DNA of 64,000 nucleotides, from assembly GCA_902825965.1 (NCBI GenBank), contig CADEDA010000003.1, positions 72,632 to 136,631 of the forward strand. The letters are read 5' to 3'. Made by a program: the position numbers and the translations under genes. Source of the stretch: an uncultured Gemmatimonadota bacterium (lineage in GTDB: Bacteria; Gemmatimonadota; Gemmatimonadetes; Gemmatimonadales; Gemmatimonadaceae). Below are positions 62,117-64,000 of this stretch, piece by piece (within the stretch, counting starts at the first letter, position 1; every line of letters begins with the position of its first letter). The notes below the pieces were generated by a model that made no database searches, was not told the origin of the DNA, and saw nothing but the letters and a program-made list of their open reading frames with translations.

Positions 62117-63163
62117 TCACATCCGGATGACGGTGCGCAGCGGCGCCCGGTACGCATCGAGTGCATCCAACACCGCGTTCACCGCGCCCGCCTCCAACGC
62201 CACCGTGCGCACCACCACGTCGCTCAGGTCGAGGCGCTTCCGCCGCGCCAGCTCCAGCAGCAGCGGCAACTCGGCCAGCAGATGATCGTTCGATCCGATC
62301 AACTCCGTCTCGGGACCGAGCAGTTCGCGGTACGTGTCGAGTGTCATCGCCTCGCGCGAGAGCCCCGCGATGACCGCGCGCCCCTGCACCGCGCAGAGTT
62401 GCACCGCCTGGCGCATCGTGAGCGGTGAGCCCACCACCTCCACCACCACATCCACCCCGCGTCCTCCCGTGAGCGCCCGCACGCGCGCCACGGGGTCGTC
62501 GGTCGACGCGTGCACCGCGATCGCCCCGAACCGCTCGGCCGCCTGCAGCTTCGCCGCGTCGCGATCGATCGCGTACACATCGAGCGCACCCAAGGCCTTC
62601 GCGAGCTGCACGGCCGAGATCCCCAAGCCCCCGATGCCGATCACGGCCACCGTCTCGCCCGGTGCGAGGCGGCCGCGGCGCAAGGCGTGCAGCGAGGTCG
62701 CACTGGAGCACATGAGCGCCGCGCCGTGCTCGAACGGGATCGCATCCGGCAGCGGCACCGCGTTCCGCGCCGGCACCACGATCGCCTCGGCGTAGCCCCC
62801 GTCGCGGTGATGCCCGATCATCTGGCCGCCGGGGCAGAACTGTTCGCGCCCCGCCACGCAGTGTGTGCACCGTCCGCAGGTCACGAGGTAATGCAGGCAG
62901 ACGCGGTCACCCACCTGATGCGTGGTCACGCCGGCCCCGAGCGCTGCGATCTCGCCGGCGACCTCGTGTCCGGGCGTCACCGGCGCCGTGAGCGAGGCGG
63001 AGCGGCCGGCCCGGTAGTGCGCGTCGGAGTGGCAGATGCCGGCCGCGCGCACGCGCACGAGCACGTCGCCCGGGCCGGGCACGGGCAGGGGAAGCTCGAC
63101 GGCCTGCAGCGGCTGGCCGATCTCGGTGATCCGCAGGGCTCGCATGGTTCGCATGGTTCGCAT
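62117..63163 (-). CDS. Zinc-dependent alcohol dehydrogenase family protein
   Basis: A 348-residue medium-chain dehydrogenase. Catalytic zinc ligands: AAGICHSDAHY (Cys), TPGHEVAGEI (His-Glu); structural zinc: TCGRCTHCVAGREQFC. The NAD(P) site is VAVIGIGGLGISAVQLAKALG, followed by DRDAAKLQ; the Asp after the second strand favours NAD. The start lies in a 9-base tandem repeat giving three in-frame ATGs (63163, 63154, 63145); the last, MRALRITEIG, fits family N-termini best. Cytosolic. It converges with the Arg-rich gene and diverges from the peptidase. Confidence 0.93.
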   Translation of the reverse strand: MRTMRTMRALRITEIGQPLQAVELPLPVPGPGDVLVRVRAAGICHSDAHYRAGRSASLTAPVTPGHEVAGEIAALGAGVTTHQVGDRVCLHYLVTCGRCTHCVAGREQFCPGGQMIGHHRDGGYAEAIVVPARNAVPLPDAIPFEHGAALMCSSATSLHALRRGRLAPGETVAVIGIGGLGISAVQLAKALGALDVYAIDRDAAKLQAAERFGAIAVHASTDDPVARVRALTGGRGVDVVVEVVGSPLTMRQAVQLCAVQGRAVIAGLSREAMTLDTYRELLGPETELIGSNDHLLAELPLLLELARRKRLDLSDVVVRTVALEAGAVNAVLDALDAYRAPLRTVIRM

Positions 63164-63165
63164 GG
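63142..63165. repeat. 9-base tandem repeat creating three start codons
   Basis: GCATGGTTC is present twice, followed by GCATGG, so the minus strand reads ATGCGAACC, ATGCGAACC, ATGCGAGCC at the 5' end of the alcohol dehydrogenase gene. Changes in copy number would keep the frame. Confidence 0.8.
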
Positions 63166-63250
63166 CCGAGGAACTACCCAATGCCCGGCTCCCGCGCAAG
63201 ACGATAGATTCTCCCGTCGCTGCGTCCACGTCCCTCCCCGAGGTCCCGAC

Positions 63251-64000
63251 ATGCGTCGTCCGCTCGCCCTGCTCCTGCTCCTTGCGTCCGTGGGTCCCCT
63301 CGCCGGCGCGCAGGACCGGCTCAAGCAACTGCCGGGATACGAGCAGTACATGCGGATGGCGCCCAAGCTCGCGGGCGCCATCAAGTCCGGCGCCGTGGCC
63401 GCGGCGTGGACACCCGACGGCAAGGCCTTCGACTTCACCAAGGACGGCCGCCGGCTCCGCTTCGACGTCGCGACACGCCGCGTGGGGGACGCGCCGGCGA
63501 ACGCGATGAACGCCAACGGCGGCCGGCGCTTCGGTGGGCCTGCGCGTGGCCGGCAGATGGCCGAGGCGTGGACAGCGGACTCGAGCAAGAAGGCCATCTA
63601 CAAGGATCGCAACCTGTACGTTGCGGACCGCGACGGCAGCAACGAGCGCCAGCTCACGACCGACGGTTCCGAGTCGGGCCGCATCAAGTACGGCACCGCG
63701 AGCTGGGTGTACGGCGAGGAACTCGGCCAGACCACCGCGATGTGGTGGTCCCCCGACGGCAGCAAGCTCGCGTTCTATCGCTTCGACGAGCGGCCGGTGA
63801 AGGACTACTGGCTGCAGACCGACCAGACGGCGGTGCAGGGCTCGGTGGAGATCGAGGCGTATCCCAAGGCGGGCACCGAGAATCCCATCGTGGACCTGTT
63901 CGTCCACGACCTCGCGACGGGCAAGACCACGCGGATGGATGCGCGCGACGGCAAGCCGCTGAGCGACGATGTCGTCGGCCACTACGTGTACGGCATCTCC
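63251..64000 (+). CDS. Dipeptidyl peptidase IV (S9B) family protein, N-terminal part
   Basis: The first 250 residues of a secreted peptidase that continues beyond the right edge. The signal peptide covers residues 1-20 (ending GPLAGAQ). The remainder is the DPP-IV beta-propeller: KYGTASWVYGEELGQT carries the double-Glu motif that anchors the substrate amino terminus, followed by MWWSPDGSKLAFYRFDERPVKDYW. The alpha/beta-hydrolase domain with the catalytic Ser, Asp and His lies outside the window. It removes X-Pro/Ala dipeptides from peptides in the periplasm. Confidence 0.9.
   Translation, partial: MRRPLALLLLLASVGPLAGAQDRLKQLPGYEQYMRMAPKLAGAIKSGAVAAAWTPDGKAFDFTKDGRRLRFDVATRRVGDAPANAMNANGGRRFGGPARGRQMAEAWTADSSKKAIYKDRNLYVADRDGSNERQLTTDGSESGRIKYGTASWVYGEELGQTTAMWWSPDGSKLAFYRFDERPVKDYWLQTDQTAVQGSVEIEAYPKAGTENPIVDLFVHDLATGKTTRMDARDGKPLSDDVVGHYVYGIS

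Overview
The window is very GC-rich, densely coded chromosomal DNA. It has short intergenic gaps and many 4-base stop/start overlaps (ATGA, GTGA). A large share of the genes encode secreted or periplasmic proteins. The gene content (ADOP-type FtsX/MacB permeases with a PadR regulator, a SusC-like receptor without SusD, DUF5916, DUF885, 6-bladed propeller, DUF3300 and quinoprotein genes, and few clear Shine-Dalgarno sites) fits a Gemmatimonadota or Acidobacteriota-like Gram-negative soil or water bacterium. That placement is inferred from gene families only. No rRNA, tRNA, prophage, insertion sequence or CRISPR array was seen.

Layout, left part. 1-2673: a serine beta-lactamase-like hydrolase (cut by the left edge) diverges from a BlaI-type repressor and a sensorless BlaR1/M56 protease, with a perfect BlaI-like dyad between them. 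2747-9015: an NAD-dependent molybdenum formate dehydrogenase operon (fdsG-fdsB-fdsA-fdsD, minus strand) diverges from fdhD. 9101-14362: a lipoprotein, a frameshifted ADOP permease with its PadR regulator, and a second serine hydrolase. 14334-23731: SusC-like receptor, 2-hydroxyacid dehydrogenase, Tat-exported metallo-beta-lactamase-fold hydrolase, beta-propeller protein, PQQ sugar dehydrogenase, M20D amidohydrolase and a tandem AHSA1 protein. 23835-32990: putative secreted HExxH protein, DUF5916 outer-membrane-like protein, TPR protein, DUF3300 protein, branched-chain aminotransferase, and small DUF proteins.

Middle and right part. 33173-40127: an export operon of two different ADOP permeases, an HlyD-type adaptor and a MacB-type ATPase, closed by a perfect hairpin. 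40235-47555: a UPF0182 membrane protein, an M20 peptidase, a DUF4350-like protein and an amidohydrolase. 47630-48241: copper chaperone and CsoR repressor behind a G-tract operator. 48278-62087 is the most interesting stretch. It holds two parallel periplasmic redox modules. The first has an exported RidA and a monohaem cytochrome c, divergent from a Tat-exported FAD amine-oxidase-like protein and an NHL propeller protein. The second has a HupE-like membrane protein, a paralogous cytochrome c and a PQQ dehydrogenase, divergent from a related NHL protein. The window ends with a zinc alcohol dehydrogenase and the start of a DPP-IV-type peptidase.

Taken together the genes describe a heterotroph that oxidises substrates in the periplasm (PQQ and FAD dehydrogenases passing electrons to small cytochromes c), uses or disposes of formate through NAD, and degrades peptides with many exported hydrolases. 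The best candidate for an undescribed system is the first module: amine oxidation by a probable covalent flavoprotein, imine clearance by a secreted RidA, and electron transfer to a dedicated cytochrome, all in the periplasm.
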